This document shows positions 6,173 to 6,389 of a stretch of DNA of 6,389 nucleotides, piece by piece. The DNA lies in NCBI GenBank assembly GCA_013298675.1, contig JAAFIJ010000166.1, positions 1 to 6,389 on the forward strand, written 5' to 3'. How positions within the stretch are numbered: position 1 is the stretch's first letter; each line of letters opens with the position of its first letter. The notes beneath the pieces are model-generated. The model worked only from the letters and a program-made list of their open reading frames with translations, was not told where the DNA came from and did not search any database. The DNA comes from Rhodobacterales bacterium. Lineage in GTDB: Bacteria; Pseudomonadota; Alphaproteobacteria; Rhodobacterales; Rhodobacteraceae. Position numbers and translations under genes: made by a program.

Positions 6173-6389
6173 ATGTTTGAAGCCCTGAAACCACAGCCGC
6201 AAGACAAGATTCTGCAACTGATCGCGATGTACCGCGATGATCCGCGCGACACCAAAATCGACCTTGGTGTTGGTGTCTATAAAGACGCGACCGGTTTGAC
6301 CCCGGTCATGCGCGCAGTCAAGAATGCCGAGAAAAAGCTGTGGGAGGTTGAAAAGACCAAGACCTATACCGGTCTTGCGGGCGAGCCTG
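6173..6389 (+). CDS. tyrB: Aromatic/aspartate-type aminotransferase, class I (N-terminal part only)
   Basis: Seventy-two codons are visible before the right edge of a protein normally about 395 residues long. The start MFEALKPQPQDKILQLI, then KIDLGVGVYKDATG and TPVMRAVKNAE, and finally KTYTGLAGEP follow the N-terminus of the Paracoccus denitrificans aromatic aminotransferase and of E. coli AspC/TyrB closely. By family knowledge this is a PLP-dependent enzyme that moves amino groups between aromatic amino acids or aspartate and 2-oxoglutarate. The PLP lysine and the specificity-determining residues lie outside the window, so aromatic versus aspartate preference is not proven. GTGAG, directly after the sseA stop codon, serves as a ribosome site 4 bases from the ATG, with AAGGA a little further upstream inside sseA. 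The 9-base gap implies co-transcription with sseA. Confidence 0.88.
   Translation, partial: MFEALKPQPQDKILQLIAMYRDDPRDTKIDLGVGVYKDATGLTPVMRAVKNAEKKLWEVEKTKTYTGLAGEP

Overview
The window looks like a chromosomal housekeeping region of an alphaproteobacterium, most likely of the Rhodobacterales (Roseobacter/Rhodobacter/Paracoccus relatives). The base composition is moderately GC-rich. The gene order ubiB-ubiE / mutM-enoyl-CoA hydratase-rpsT-dnaA is, from memory, a conserved alphaproteobacterial arrangement. The start of the last gene closely resembles the Paracoccus aromatic aminotransferase. Nothing indicates horizontal transfer: I found no insertion sequence, integrase, tRNA, rRNA or CRISPR array, and codon use appears uniform by eye.

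Layout. On the minus strand, ubiE (404-1150) is followed by the start of ubiB, which leaves the window at base 1; the two overlap by one base. An 85-base divergent region separates ubiE from mutM (1236-2087, plus strand). Next come a crotonase-family enoyl-CoA hydratase (2151-2927) and rpsT (3021-3293) with its own promoter and a strong terminator. A gene-free stretch of about 430 bases then leads to dnaA (3779-5185). After a 120-base gap carrying a G5/C5 hairpin come sseA (5306-6163) and, 9 bases later, the start of tyrB, cut by the right edge.

Functions. UbiE and UbiB work in ubiquinone biosynthesis. MutM repairs oxidised guanine. The hydratase belongs to fatty-acid/acyl-CoA beta-oxidation. 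S20 assembles into the 30S ribosomal subunit and DnaA initiates chromosome replication. SseA and TyrB look like an operon, and their chemistry can be joined: transamination of cysteine gives 3-mercaptopyruvate, the SseA substrate.

I did not find an undescribed system. The points most worth a second look are the sseA-tyrB pairing, the palindrome and repeated TGTGCA elements in the long dnaA leader, and the overlapping divergent promoters between ubiE and mutM.
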